From Acinetobacter rongchengensis (GTDB lineage Bacteria; Pseudomonadota; Gammaproteobacteria; Pseudomonadales; Moraxellaceae), in contig NZ_RAXT01000029.1 in assembly GCF_003611475.1 (NCBI RefSeq), positions 1 to 41,908 on the forward strand: 41,908 bases of DNA, read 5' to 3'. Position numbers and translations under genes: made by a program. The notes beneath the pieces were generated by a model that saw nothing but the letters and a program-made list of their open reading frames with translations, was not told where the DNA came from and did not search any database. Below are positions 33,948 to 41,908 of the stretch, one piece after another; within the stretch, counting starts at the first letter, position 1; the number at the start of each line of letters is the position of its first letter.

Positions 33948-34499
33948 TTAATTCAGATATGAATCTTGCAGCTGTTGCTGTTCGACTTTTTCCTGTTCTT
34001 TCTGCTTCTGAATCAAGGCTCTCCGCTTTTTTAGGAAAGCAACTTCAGCACGTAGATATGCCAACTCCTCAAGCAGTTCCTCATGGGTTTTATCCTGATC
34101 TGCTTTAATTGTCTTAGCTTTGGGCATCTTAGGCTTCGGCATACTGTTAAGTTTTCCTCTAGGCTTTGGTTGCAAACCCTCTATGCCATTTTCTTTATAT
34201 TGTTTCAACCAATCTCTTAACGTGCTTGTTTCATTAATATCAAAGCGTTGCATAGCTTCTCTTAATGAAATGCCTTCTTCATGTATTACTTTGACAACTT
34301 GATACTTAAACTCAACCGTAAAAGTTGTTTTAGATCTTCTACGTTCTAAGCCTACCAGACCATAAAGTTTAAATGCTTTACTCCACTTTTGAACATCTGA
34401 TCTATGAACATTAAAAAGTTGACCTGTCACAGAGTCACCATGACCAGACAAGTAATGTTCAACAACTTTTAATTTGAATTCTTGAGAATATTTAGCCAT
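33948..34499 (-). CDS. IS3-family OrfA (double helix-turn-helix)
   Basis: This 183-aa OrfA is of the long IS150-like type. Two successive HTH segments (FKLKVVEHYLSGHGDSVTGQ and FKYQVVKVIHEEGISLREAM) are followed by a Lys/Pro-rich hinge and a leucine-zipper coiled coil (TKHEELLEELAYLRAEVAFL-like, with KKRRALIQKQKEQEK). It precedes orfB by 23 bases in a different frame, consistent with a programmed frameshift making OrfAB. It starts at ATG 34499, 55 bases inside the IS end. Confidence 0.88.
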   Translation of the reverse strand: MAKYSQEFKLKVVEHYLSGHGDSVTGQLFNVHRSDVQKWSKAFKLYGLVGLERRRSKTTFTVEFKYQVVKVIHEEGISLREAMQRFDINETSTLRDWLKQYKENGIEGLQPKPRGKLNSMPKPKMPKAKTIKADQDKTHEELLEELAYLRAEVAFLKKRRALIQKQKEQEKVEQQQLQDSYLN

Positions 34500-34557
34500 T
34501 AAAAAGCACCCTTCAAATTAGACTAAGAGTGTCCAACTTTCGGGGTGCAGATTAACA

Positions 34558-35032
34558 TGGCGGGTTTTTTGGCTTAATTTATGAAAAATACCGATCTTCT
34601 TAGCGCTGATAAGGGATATGACTCGAAAGCTTTGAGAGAGCAGATAGAAAGAAAATCCACAAAATGTTAAAAATCATGCTAGAAGATGAACTCTGGTTAA
34701 AATAGCCTAAGCAAACTGAAAAGGGGGAATTGTTTAGAAATCTCTCTGGTTATAAGTAAACTGTCTTTATGAAAAGCATCATGCTGACTTTGATTCATAA
34801 TAAGGGGAATTTAAAAGCTTTAGCATCACAGTTTGATCACTGGATTTACGAAAATGGTGTAAAGATTAGCGTTTTGGTAAATCAATGAGCTAAAGTGTTG
34901 TAGTCCAAACCCGATCTGACAGTTACCCATTTTTTAGTGGGTCTGTTAGGTTAAATTTGAGCTAAATTTTTCTCAGCCCAAATTCATTTCCAATCAAGTA
35001 ATGTTTCAAGTGGTGTGTGATCACTGCACAAC
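34558..35032. other. Decayed DNA, probable transposase scrap
   Basis: The stretch after the IS has no intact gene. One frame near 34600-34670 reads LLSADKGYDSKALREQIERK, which resembles the ADKGYD motif of IS5-type DDE transposases, then stops. Another frame further on reads MKSIMLTLIHNKGNLKALAS and is unplaced. ACCCA, TTTTTTAG, TGGGT at about 34925-34945 forms a small hairpin. Confidence 0.45.
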
Positions 35033-35251
35033 TTAATTTACTGTTCCCAACACAGGTATCAACTTAGGTCCAGCCATCCTTGCTTTGCTAATAATTTCAA
35101 CCAACTCATCATAAGTCAGCTCAAACTTATCTTCGCTATCAAAAACATAAACCATATTTTTGCCTTCATGTTCAGGTGGAGTAGGCGGTACAAATCGTTT
35201 CGGGATTAGGAGTTGAGTAATTTGTTCGTCAGTTAATTTAAATAAGTGCAT
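35033..35251 (-). CDS. Small protein downstream of umuC, unknown
   Basis: This 72-aa protein starts four bases after the umuC stop and is almost certainly part of the umuDC operon. I do not recognise a family. It has an N-terminal helical part (MHLFKLTDEQITQLLIPKRF), a short Pro-rich stretch (VPPTPPEHEGK) and an acidic beta-strand/helix part (VYVFDSEDKFELTYDELVEI). There is no signal or membrane segment. Its position suggests a modulator of polymerase V or the damage response, but this is only positional inference. Confidence 0.6.
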   Translation of the reverse strand: MHLFKLTDEQITQLLIPKRFVPPTPPEHEGKNMVYVFDSEDKFELTYDELVEIISKARMAGPKLIPVLGTVN

Positions 35252-35254
35252 GTT

Positions 35255-36550
35255 TTATCCTACTCTTGGTAAGTCAGACCATTTTGTTAAATATGATGGT
35301 GATCTAAGGTTTTGATTCATGTGCCATGAGGCTTCTTGATTGTTAGCAATGCCTAGCGTGACGAGATTCTTCCCAAACCGTTCACTGATGGCTTCGATGG
35401 CATCTGAAAGCCTTTCGCGCTCTTGCTTATGCGAATAGTCCGTGAATAGATCGGGCACAAACTTGGATTTATCTGTGATTTCGAGCAGCACGATTCCCGC
35501 CTTTTTATACTTAAAGCCTTTCTTAAATATCTGGTCGATACCTTTCATCGCAGCCTTGGTGATGAGTAATAAATCATCTGTATGCTCATGCATCTGAACC
35601 ACGATGTAAGGCGAGTAGCGCTCAGTCTTATCAAAGCGACTGGTTTGGATATAGACACCGATCATCTTGCAGATTGAGCCATCTTCCCGCATTCGTTTCA
35701 CGGCTCTGGCCACATAAAGCCGGACTGAAGCTTTGATGTCATCCATTTCGTAGACCGGGTTGCCATATGAACGACTGCTGATGATTTGTTTCTTCGCTAC
35801 GGCATCATCACTCAGGTCAATACAAGAGATGCCCTGTAGCTCAAGCACCGTCTTTTCCATCACGATGCTAAACTGTTTTTTGATTTCTTTAGGATTGGCA
35901 TTAATCAGATCTAGAACAGACTGAACACCCATGGCATTGAGCTTCTTGCAGTTTTGTCTGCCAACGCCCCAAACCTCAGATACATCAACCTGCGCGAGTA
36001 GCGTTTCTGTAGAGCATGGGTCCATCTGGGCCAGATTACAGACCCCATTGAAGAACTTGTTTTTCTTGGCGAGATGATTGGCAATCTTGGCTTCAGTTTT
36101 AGAGCGACCGATTCCAATGCAGCAGGGTAGTCCTAACCAACGCCAAGCTTTAGCCCTCATATCCTGAGCATATTCAGTCAGGTCAAATAGACGCTCATAA
36201 GCTGTGAGCTTTAGGAAACATTCATCAATGGAATAGACCTCTTGGTCTCCTGGTACAACATAGTCCCCAAGCAGCTCCATAAAGCGCTTGGACATTTCGC
36301 CATATAAGGAGAAATTACTTGATAGCACCTGAATGTCATGTTGCTTGATCAGGTCCTGAATTTGGAATACAGGAACACCCATCTTGATGCCGAGATCTTT
36401 CGCTTCCTGACTTCTGGCCACGGCACAGCCGTCATTGTTACTGAGCACAATAGTAGGGCGATCATTCAAGGCAGGATTAAACACACGTTCACACGAGACG
36501 TAGCAATTATTCACGTCGACTAACGCGAATATTTCATTTTCACTTTGCAT
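35255..36550 (-). CDS. umuC: UmuC, Y-family translesion DNA polymerase V subunit
   Basis: UmuC is the catalytic subunit of error-prone polymerase V, copying past lesions and raising mutation rates under DNA damage. The 431-aa protein shows the Y-family palm signatures: [17 protein letters not shown] (metal Asp), [10 protein letters not shown] (catalytic Asp-Glu), then [18 protein letters not shown] and the HhH-like region [19 protein letters not shown]-terminal little-finger and DUF4113-like part completes the normal length. umuD lies 14 bases upstream in the same direction. Plasmid-borne umuDC is a known way of spreading mutability among Acinetobacter. Confidence 0.95.
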   Translation of the reverse strand: MQSENEIFALVDVNNCYVSCERVFNPALNDRPTIVLSNNDGCAVARSQEAKDLGIKMGVPVFQIQDLIKQHDIQVLSSNFSLYGEMSKRFMELLGDYVVPGDQEVYSIDECFLKLTAYERLFDLTEYAQDMRAKAWRWLGLPCCIGIGRSKTEAKIANHLAKKNKFFNGVCNLAQMDPCSTETLLAQVDVSEVWGVGRQNCKKLNAMGVQSVLDLINANPKEIKKQFSIVMEKTVLELQGISCIDLSDDAVAKKQIISSRSYGNPVYEMDDIKASVRLYVARAVKRMREDGSICKMIGVYIQTSRFDKTERYSPYIVVQMHEHTDDLLLITKAAMKGIDQIFKKGFKYKKAGIVLLEITDKSKFVPDLFTDYSHKQERERLSDAIEAISERFGKNLVTLGIANNQEASWHMNQNLRSPSYLTKWSDLPRVG

Positions 36551-36564
36551 GGTTATTCTTCTTT

Positions 36565-37191
36565 TTATGAGCGGTGATAAATACGTTTTAAATTAAAAGT
36601 CACCACACCCCAGATTGAGATGGTCTGACTGTCATCAGGGATGATGTGATTGTAGTTAGGATTTTCAGCCTTCAACCAAAGTTCTGGAAGCGGATAATCT
36701 TCATCGCCAAATATCTCTTTGATTTCAGACTTTGACATCTTATTAGTAATCATCAACCGTTTAATGGTCGAGGCACTATTATCAATTAGGGCAACGACGA
36801 TATCGTAATGTTTGGCTTCAATACTGCGATCGACAATGATTGGATCGTTGATCTCAAAACCTGCATCGAGCATGGATTCACTGTCTACATAAGCAATGAA
36901 CGTAGAAATCGGGTTGTGAATCAGGAACTCATTTAGATCAAGCGCTTTGTCTTGCTCATCCTTGGTACTAAAGGCTGGACCTGCAGGTATGCGCTCTAGA
37001 GAGACGGGAATTGAGACTTTGGATTTGGGTAGAACTGCAGTAAGCCCTAACTGCGCAACCAGTTCATTTTGAACAGCGATTTGTTCAAGCACGGTATTGA
37101 TGGTAGGGCTTGGCTTACCCTCTGGACCCATGAGCTCTTGTAAAGATGACCATGCGTCGTCAGAGAAGTAGATAGGCAACTTCTTAGACAT
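36565..37191 (-). CDS. umuD: UmuD-like S24 peptidase (long, UmuDAb-like)
   Basis: UmuD is a LexA-like serine protease that cleaves itself on RecA filaments and then joins UmuC. The 208-aa protein is longer than E. coli UmuD (139 aa) because of an N-terminal extension of about 60 residues, as in Acinetobacter UmuDAb, which also represses SOS genes. The probable cleavage site is Ala70-Gly71 (RIPAGPAFS). Catalytic Ser106 lies in DSESMLDAG and Lys144 in STIKRLMI. It is first in the umuD-umuC operon. In the leader, TTTGAAAATCAAA at about 37258-37270 is a near-palindrome that could be its operator. Confidence 0.92.
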   Translation of the reverse strand: MSKKLPIYFSDDAWSSLQELMGPEGKPSPTINTVLEQIAVQNELVAQLGLTAVLPKSKVSIPVSLERIPAGPAFSTKDEQDKALDLNEFLIHNPISTFIAYVDSESMLDAGFEINDPIIVDRSIEAKHYDIVVALIDNSASTIKRLMITNKMSKSEIKEIFGDEDYPLPELWLKAENPNYNHIIPDDSQTISIWGVVTFNLKRIYHRS

Positions 37192-37257
37192 GTGATACTC
37201 CTACGCTACGAGGCGTGTTTGGAAGTAGAATTTGTCTAAATAGGATATTACTAACAA

Positions 37258-37271
37258 CGTTTGAAAATCAA
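37258..37271. promoter_or_regulatory. Candidate operator upstream of umuD
   Basis: TTTGAAAATCAAA is an inverted repeat of TTTGA around AAA, in the 111-bp gap between yedK and umuD, with AACGTT just before it. Acinetobacter SOS repressors (UmuDAb/DdrR) recognise TTGAAA-type palindromes, but this match is loose. Confidence 0.35.
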
Positions 37272-37302
37272 ATTTAAAAAGTTGTGGATAAACAAGGATG
37301 CG

Positions 37303-37944
37303 TCAGAATAAGACGTTTTGTTTCTGCTCATCGCGTGGAAAAGTGATGAATTCATCGGGCATTTGAAAAAAATATTCATGCGCGTGTTCATGATCTGCAG
37401 TCAGCCAGTCTTTTCTGTACTGCTCTGGAATAACGATGATGGAGCGTTTTTCATCCTTCGGTGCATGGAATTGCTTCATGAAGGGGTGATGATCCGAATT
37501 GATGGTCAACATTGAAAAGGAACGTACCTTATTGCCATCAATCACCGCATCATCATAGATCCCTGCAACCGTGAAAGGCTGATCATCTTTACGCTTAATG
37601 GTGTACCAGTGCGGCTTACCATTGATGTATTTGGGTTCATAGAACTCTTGAACAGGCACAAGGCAAAACTTGCTGTACTTCCATGCATGTCGAAAACTTG
37701 GCTTATCTGCTACAGACTCGGTACGAGCATTATAGGTATGACTGTTGAATTTCAACTCTTTTGCCCAGCTCGGTAGTAATCCAAACTTTGCGATATCAAG
37801 TTCTAAGTGTTCAGAACCATTTAAGATAATTGGAGCATGATAGGAAGGGAATACATGATCCTTAAGCTCAAGATCAAACTGGATGGTATCGACACCTAAG
37901 AGTGTCAAATTTCTTTTATTTGGAAATAGGTAATTTGAGCACAT
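37303..37944 (-). CDS. yedK: YedK/HMCES-type SOS response-associated peptidase (abasic-site crosslinker)
   Basis: This SRAP protein covalently caps abasic sites in single-stranded DNA through the N-terminal Cys exposed after Met removal (MCSNYLF). The catalytic residues of the family are present: Cys2, Asn in NARTES (about residue 76), Glu in EFYEP (about 102) and His in HHPFMKQFHA (about 155). At 213 aa it has normal length. It lies just upstream of umuDC in the same orientation, the usual SOS neighbourhood. The start ATG is fixed by the requirement for Cys at position 2. Confidence 0.93.
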   Translation of the reverse strand: MCSNYLFPNKRNLTLLGVDTIQFDLELKDHVFPSYHAPIILNGSEHLELDIAKFGLLPSWAKELKFNSHTYNARTESVADKPSFRHAWKYSKFCLVPVQEFYEPKYINGKPHWYTIKRKDDQPFTVAGIYDDAVIDGNKVRSFSMLTINSDHHPFMKQFHAPKDEKRSIIVIPEQYRKDWLTADHEHAHEYFFQMPDEFITFPRDEQKQNVLF

Positions 37945-38147
37945 AGCCTGATCACATAACTAAAGAATTTATCTGAAATTGTATACGATGCTTTATGGAA
38001 CACATGGGATTTATGGTGTCAGTTCAAGTAGGCTATATGAAAAAAGTCATGATGGGGCAAGTTACATTTTCAGTTAAAGTATGACTTATGGGATGCAAAA
38101 CTACGTTGGGCGTGAAGTCATAAAAAAATTAATCAGGATTTTGCATA

Positions 38148-38176
38148 AATAGTGCGCCGTAAGGCGCATTATTTTT
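38148..38176. terminator. Bidirectional terminator hairpin
   Basis: AATAGTGCGCC, GTAA and GGCGCATTATT form a stem with a T run on the plus side. It lies just past the 3' end of the ImmA/IrrE gene and would end its transcript. Confidence 0.6.
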
Positions 38177-38190
38177 AAGGAAGGTTTGTA

Positions 38191-39297
38191 TTACTCGACA
38201 ATATATAACTTATGTTTTTTCTTCGGGGGCTCAACTTTAGCTAAAGCATCAAATGTTAATTGATTAAAATCTTCTTCAGAGATTCCAATTTCATCAAGCA
38301 TTTTATTTTTATCAAAAGATGGTTGTGAGGCTAAAACAGAGATAATTTTGGGCAACATCAAACTCTCATCTCGATGAGTTTCCTCAGGTTCATTAATGTT
38401 GTAGCCCAACGAATTGATCTTTATAGAGTTACTACGATTAACCCAATCACTAACTAATCCCAGCTTGTGAGCTTTATAGTTAATAGCCTTCAGGGATGTT
38501 CGCCAAATCTTTTTATACTCAATCATATTTTCTAGTGAAAAATAGCGTGGAGCAGTAGAAAGAAATGCATCTGTTGGCATTAAAAATTCAGATGAAAATT
38601 GATCCGCTTCAGTTTCGAGAACACGATTATCTTTCTTGACACGAATTTTTTTGTTATGCGTATGCATAACGATATGACCAAGTTCGTGTGCACAATCGAA
38701 GCGGGCTCTTTCGGCAGACTTAAATGTATTTAGAAATATGAAAGGGCTACCACTTTCATCATCAAAAAAAGATAGTGCATCAATTTCTCGAATTTCAGTC
38801 GGTAATCTAAAGACACGGATTCCCTTTAGCTCACACAACGAAACAATGTTATTAATAGGTTGATTACCTAAAGCCCATAAACCTCTCAACTCTGACGCTA
38901 GGTGATCGGCATACTTAGATTCACCCAAAAACTCAGTAATATCTAAATCAGGACGGTGAAAAGTAGGTAACTTTACTTTCTGATTTAAGTACTTGTTAAT
39001 ATTTATTGCTAAAAGAGTATATGCCTCATTAGCTTTTCTATGCTGTGCTTTAATACGAGCAACCGATCTATAGAAGATTTGGTCTGTTTCATGTGGTTGT
39101 GTGTCATTACCTGCAAAGAATGACTTGGGTAAATTTAATACACGGCATATATCATCTTGATCATTTTCATTGATTTCTTTATCCACGTCTAAAAGTTGCT
39201 TTACCTTAGAGATAGAGCAACTCAATTTTTCTGCGAAATCGGTATTGCTAAGTCCTCGTAATTCTTTAGCAATACGTAAACGATCTTTATTAAACAC
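38191..39297 (-). CDS. XRE-HTH plus ImmA/IrrE zinc metallopeptidase
   Basis: The 368-aa protein has an N-terminal XRE HTH (RLRIAKELRGLSNTDFAEKL, SISKVKQLLD; about 5-45), a linker, then a zinc-peptidase domain. The domain carries HEXXH in ARFDCAHELGHIVMH (about 200-208) and the third ligand region ETEADQFSSEFLMP (about 231-244). ImmA/IrrE peptidases cleave repressors or act as antitoxin/defence sensors. A 236-aa partner gene precedes it by 12 bases on the same strand. Such HTH-peptidase pairs occur as toxin-antitoxin or phage-defence modules (for example RosmerTA-like); this particular assignment is inferred from architecture only. Confidence 0.88.
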   Translation of the reverse strand: MFNKDRLRIAKELRGLSNTDFAEKLSCSISKVKQLLDVDKEINENDQDDICRVLNLPKSFFAGNDTQPHETDQIFYRSVARIKAQHRKANEAYTLLAININKYLNQKVKLPTFHRPDLDITEFLGESKYADHLASELRGLWALGNQPINNIVSLCELKGIRVFRLPTEIREIDALSFFDDESGSPFIFLNTFKSAERARFDCAHELGHIVMHTHNKKIRVKKDNRVLETEADQFSSEFLMPTDAFLSTAPRYFSLENMIEYKKIWRTSLKAINYKAHKLGLVSDWVNRSNSIKINSLGYNINEPEETHRDESLMLPKIISVLASQPSFDKNKMLDEIGISEEDFNQLTFDALAKVEPPKKKHKLYIVE

Positions 39298-39309
39298 ATT
39301 AACCTCAGA

Positions 39310-40020
39310 TTAAACTACAAGCTGAATATCAAAATCATCTGGTTTAATTTCATTAGATGGTTCCAATACTGGCTTAGGATCAGTTTTTACAGGAACTGTA
39401 TTATCTATTTCAAATGCAATTCTGCAAGTATGGTCACTTGGTAAAATTGAAATTTTTTTCGCTTTTAAGTCCTGTACGAAGCTAGTTGGGTATGCAAATT
39501 CAAAAGGAATATTTGGGATATCAATGTCTTTATAGGCTGGATGTGATGCTGAAGGAAAGTATAAAATCCATGTTCTCAATTTTGTCTCATCATCATAAGC
39601 AGACTGATTCTCCTTAATATTATTTAATGTCATTAATCCTTTTTCACAGTGTGCTGATACAACTTGATCAGCTAACCCCAATGCAATATTCCCGCTCATA
39701 AAGATAATTTGTATTTTCTTTACTGTATTCTCAATTCTTGGCTGGCTGTCATTGTGGAATATCCAAGCAGGATCAGATTGTCGAAGCAGTAAAGCAATCT
39801 GTTCTCCAATTTTTCCCCATCGTGCAATAAAGCGTGCACGGTTATAGTGAGTATTTGTTCTATAGTCAGCATCACCGATCATAATTGCGTTTCTGACTAA
39901 CTCGAGATCAGGTAATCCTAACTGTTTAGCTTTTTTGATAGCATTTTCACCTTTGAAAAAATCACATGGCGTGGGTTCAGAAGGTTGGATTGATTCTTCA
40001 TCAAGGAGATTTAAATTCAT
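39310..40020 (-). CDS. Partner of the ImmA/IrrE gene, unknown function
   Basis: I do not recognise this 236-aa protein. It has no signal peptide, membrane segment or familiar catalytic motif. An N-terminal acidic stretch (LDEESIQPSEPTPCDFFKG) is followed by a helical region (RARFIARWGKIGEQIALLLR) and a beta-rich core (KIQIIFMSGNIALGLADQVV, KLRTWILYFPSASH). The tail is Pro/acidic (DPKPVLEPSNEIKPDDFDIQ). It is the first gene of a two-gene operon; the downstream HTH-ImmA/IrrE peptidase is 12 bases away. By analogy it may be the toxin or effector kept in check by the peptidase protein, but this is inference. Confidence 0.7.
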   Translation of the reverse strand: MNLNLLDEESIQPSEPTPCDFFKGENAIKKAKQLGLPDLELVRNAIMIGDADYRTNTHYNRARFIARWGKIGEQIALLLRQSDPAWIFHNDSQPRIENTVKKIQIIFMSGNIALGLADQVVSAHCEKGLMTLNNIKENQSAYDDETKLRTWILYFPSASHPAYKDIDIPNIPFEFAYPTSFVQDLKAKKISILPSDHTCRIAFEIDNTVPVKTDPKPVLEPSNEIKPDDFDIQLVV

Positions 40021-40148
40021 CTTAAAAGTTATCCTAAAGTAGCTAATGTCTTTTTTATAACATCTTTTGATGTTTTAAAAAAGACATTTTTATAAATGTG
40101 TGCTATCTTCACTTACAACTTGATAATAAGAATTTTGGAGAAGAGACG

Positions 40149-40388
40149 TTGAGTAACTTATTCATTAATCATAAAAATTGTCCTGAATGCGGTGGCCGTA
40201 TCAAAGGCTATTATTACTACTGTGGGCAGTGTGGTAGTCAAAATGTTGTAAACTGGAAGCACACGGGGATATTTTTGTTGATTGCTGGAAAGATTTTTCT
40301 GGTTGCTATGCTTTTTTTGCTAAAAAATTTTGTTCAAATCCATTTTTTTCACAAGTTTCATTGTGCTAATTTTTTAAATAATTCATAG
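40149..40388 (+). CDS. Small zinc-ribbon membrane protein
   Basis: The 79-aa protein begins at TTG 40149, chosen because GGAGAAG lies six bases upstream and the resulting product starts at the zinc ribbon (SNLFINHKNCPECGGRIKGY). Two Cys pairs (CPECGG and CGQCGS, 14 residues apart) form a zinc-ribbon like those of zinc-ribbon domain proteins. A membrane helix follows (IFLLIAGKIFLVAMLFLLKNF, about 43-63). An open frame extends upstream to 40098, but those codons lack a ribosome site. It is divergent from the ImmA operon. Function unknown. Confidence 0.65.
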   Translation: MSNLFINHKNCPECGGRIKGYYYYCGQCGSQNVVNWKHTGIFLLIAGKIFLVAMLFLLKNFVQIHFFHKFHCANFLNNS

Positions 40389-40402
40389 AGGTTGATAGTA
40401 AA

Positions 40403-40648
40403 ATGAAAGTTAAAGATTTAATTAAATAATTAGAAGAGTTTGATCTGGAATTAGATGTTTTAATTGCTAATGAAGAGAACAAAATCATTGGCATAAAAAC
40501 CCTAGCCCGATTCTTTGAAATAAGCTATGTTTCTTTTGTTCATCCAGAGACACAAAGAAATGATATGGAAAGAAATGTTGAATTTACCTTTTTAGGAATG
40601 TCGACTAAAGACTCTAGAGTTATTGTTTTTATTGACGTTGTTCCATAA
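40403..40648 (+). pseudogene. Small plasmid/phage-type gene with an in-frame stop
   Basis: The frame from ATG 40403 reads MKVKDLIK, TAA at 40427, then LEEFDLELDVLIANEENKII and a run to FIDVVP before TAA at 40646. The pattern KDLIxxLEExDxExxVL is common in small phage and plasmid proteins of unknown role. A single C-to-T change (CAA to TAA) would explain the break. Without the stop the product would have 81 residues. Re-initiation downstream cannot be excluded. Confidence 0.65.
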
Positions 40649-40817
40649 TTTTCAAGTAGTCAAAATGAGTATACAATATTCATGTGATGCAAGAAGATAC
40701 AACTGGATAGGATGGGCCCATAAGTATTTGAAGCTGCCTCGTGTATGATCATGGGGACTGTCCAAACAAACGGCTTTTGAGAGTGCTGCCTGATACGAAA
40801 AATAATATCCAAGAGAT

Positions 40818-40853
40818 GCTAGCGGTAAATTTAGTGTAAAATTTAATGCTAGC
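40818..40853. promoter_or_regulatory. Long inverted repeat before the phosphoribosyltransferase gene
   Basis: GCTAGCGGTAAATTT and AAATTTAATGCTAGC are 15-base arms (13 of 15 pairing) around the 6-base spacer AGTGTA, ending 24 bases before the ATG at 40878. The AT-rich centre contains TGTAAAATT, a -10-like stretch. It may be an operator overlapping the promoter or an mRNA leader hairpin. Confidence 0.5.
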
Positions 40854-40877
40854 CATCATTAAAACTTATTTAAAAAT

Positions 40878-41591
40878 ATGAAGTTATATCGCACAGATTG
40901 GAATATGTTTCCTAAAACGGTTATTGACCGTGGTCTTGGAGATGCAACCTCTCATTACATGTATGAAGCTGCTAAAGCAGGGGATGTTGAAAGTGCGTAT
41001 ATTTTAGCTAAAGATTTAGTTTCGGATGAGGCGATTGCTGAACTAGAAAGAATTATCGATGGTCGGGAAACTATTATAGTACCTGTACATGCTGAGGAAG
41101 CAGTCGGTCGTAATATGATTCCTTTAGCTACTTCAGCAGTTATAGCAAAGAAACTTGGGCTTGAAGTTGATACGAATATAGTTCAAGCTATAAAAGTATC
41201 AAGAACTGGCGGTGATGGGTGGCATAGATTAGCCAACCCACCAGCATTTGATGGGACAATAAACAATGATAAATGTGTTATTATTGTTGATGATACCCAG
41301 ACCCAAGGTGGTACTTTTGCAGCATTAAAAGGTCATATTGAAACAACTGGGACGAATAAAGTTATTGGAGCATATGCACTGACGGGTAAACAATACTCAT
41401 CACAATTAGCTCTAAGTAAAGAAACTCTTCAGCAATTGAGGGATGTATATGGTAATCTTGAAGCATGGTGGAAATCGATTTACGGGTACGATTTCGAAAG
41501 GCTCACAGAGTGGGAAGCAAAGTATATCCTCAACTCTCGTAAAACAGCTGACGAAGTCCGAGATAGAATCATTGCGTCAAAACAAACGTGA
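40878..41591 (+). CDS. Phosphoribosyltransferase-fold protein
   Basis: This 237-aa protein belongs to the type I phosphoribosyltransferase fold. The PRPP-binding loop is clear: CVIIVDDTQTQGGTFAAL (about 136-151), where the family has hydrophobics, Asp-Asp, then T-x-T/G-G-T. An N-terminal lobe (IIVPVHAEEAVGRNMIPLA) provides the usual PVHAE-like strand-turn, and the C-terminus is helical (EWEAKYILNSRKTADEVRDR). The substrate base is unknown. It follows a 15-bp inverted repeat and is followed by a good terminator, so it is its own transcription unit. Plasmid and prophage relatives often lack a known metabolic role. Confidence 0.8.
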   Translation: MKLYRTDWNMFPKTVIDRGLGDATSHYMYEAAKAGDVESAYILAKDLVSDEAIAELERIIDGRETIIVPVHAEEAVGRNMIPLATSAVIAKKLGLEVDTNIVQAIKVSRTGGDGWHRLANPPAFDGTINNDKCVIIVDDTQTQGGTFAALKGHIETTGTNKVIGAYALTGKQYSSQLALSKETLQQLRDVYGNLEAWWKSIYGYDFERLTEWEAKYILNSRKTADEVRDRIIASKQT

Positions 41592-41642
41592 TGCTTATGC
41601 ACTTATGATGAAAATGAATTAATTATTATTTAATTAAGTTAA

Positions 41643-41671
41643 AAGACTGCTATATAGCGGTCTTTTTTGTT
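41643..41671 (+). terminator. Intrinsic terminator after the phosphoribosyltransferase gene
   Basis: AAGACTGCTA, TA, TAGCGGTCTT form a 10-bp stem followed by TTTTG, 50 bases after the stop. Confidence 0.75.
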
Positions 41672-41908
41672 TTTGAGCTCTACAAATTTTAATGAGTACA
41701 TATAGTTACTTTTATAAAAATGATAATAAAGGGTAGAGGAGGTCATCTAAGAATTTAAAGCACAAGACTTATTTAACATTGATGACAGAAAAAGTGAGTT
41801 GTTGGGAACTTAAAGAAGAGGTGGTACTTATAATGGTTACTAAAATACAAATACTTAAAATATTAAATATATAAAACAATATATTACAAATATATATGAT
41901 GCGTAGTG
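41672..41908. other. AT-rich tail, no gene seen
   Basis: The end of the window has no open frame with a ribosome site. A stretch of AT-rich sequence near 41840-41900 could be the start of another control region, but nothing can be assigned. Confidence 0.4.

Larger units (their letters stand above)
33091..34554 (-). mobile_element. IS3-family insertion sequence with ACA target duplication
   Basis: Terminal repeats are imperfect: the left end reads TGATCTGACCCCCAAAAGTT, and the right end on the minus strand reads TAATCTGCACCCCGAAAGTT. The trinucleotide ACA occurs on both sides (33088-33090 and 34555-34557), as a target duplication. Length is 1464 bp. It encodes orfA and orfB on the minus strand. 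Joining the flanks (CACCCGTCTACATGGCGGGT before TTTT) recreates a terminator-like hairpin that the IS split. Confidence 0.85.

Noticed and set aside
34598..34880. Intact IS5-type transposase
   Set aside because: Only one short motif-like stretch is readable, with early stops; kept as a low-confidence scrap.
1..41908. XerC/XerD dif-like (pdif) modules flanking toxin-antitoxin loci
   Set aside because: I looked for Acinetobacter pdif half-sites near hipBA, higBA and hicAB and saw no convincing 28-bp match.

Overview
The window looks like part of a large Acinetobacter plasmid (or plasmid-derived replicon). The reasons are the low G+C, an iteron-type replication origin with a Rep_3-family initiator and a parAB cassette, a long UmuD typical of Acinetobacter, and several type II toxin-antitoxin (TA) loci among IS relics. 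This assignment rests on pattern recognition; no database search was run.

Layout. 1-2966: an IS3-family element, cut by the window edge, whose transposase orfB is split by a group II intron. 2967-6800: replication and partition module (rep, iteron origin, parA, parB) bracketed by three copies of a 17-bp palindrome that may be parS. 6845-19677: a phosphorus-scavenging island with two PhoA-type alkaline phosphatases (one a predicted lipoprotein), a His-rich exported protein, a membrane GGDEF-like protein with an AraC regulator, a TonB-dependent receptor, a double beta-propeller phytase lipoprotein, and a dedicated exbB-exbD-tonB operon. 19678-22419: a small unknown gene, decayed DNA and hipBA. 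22420-30538: a decayed copy of a recombinase-element head, an IS21 istA relic, then a three-gene recombinase module (151, ~767 and 1057 aa) resembling gamma-mobile-trio/Tn554-like systems. 30546-33061: an IS3 orfA scrap fused to a helicase-nuclease remnant, intact higBA and doubly broken hicAB. 33091-34554: a second IS3-family element with 3-bp target duplication, followed by decayed DNA. 35033-37944: SOS/mutagenesis cluster (yedK/HMCES, umuD, umuC, small gene). 38191-40020: an HTH-ImmA/IrrE metallopeptidase with an unknown partner. 40149-41591: a zinc-ribbon membrane protein, a broken small gene and a phosphoribosyltransferase-fold gene behind a strong inverted repeat.

How it fits together. 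The most coherent system is the 13-kb phosphorus island. Phytase and phosphatases at the cell surface or in the periplasm would strip phosphate from phytate and other phosphoesters. The receptor and its private TonB-ExbBD motor would import an inositol phosphate, phytate complex or similar ligand, and PhoB-like boxes precede the first phosphatase and the receptor. The rest is a plasmid maintenance and accessory zone: partition, TA loci, SOS mutagenesis and a possible defence pair, broken up by repeated insertions.
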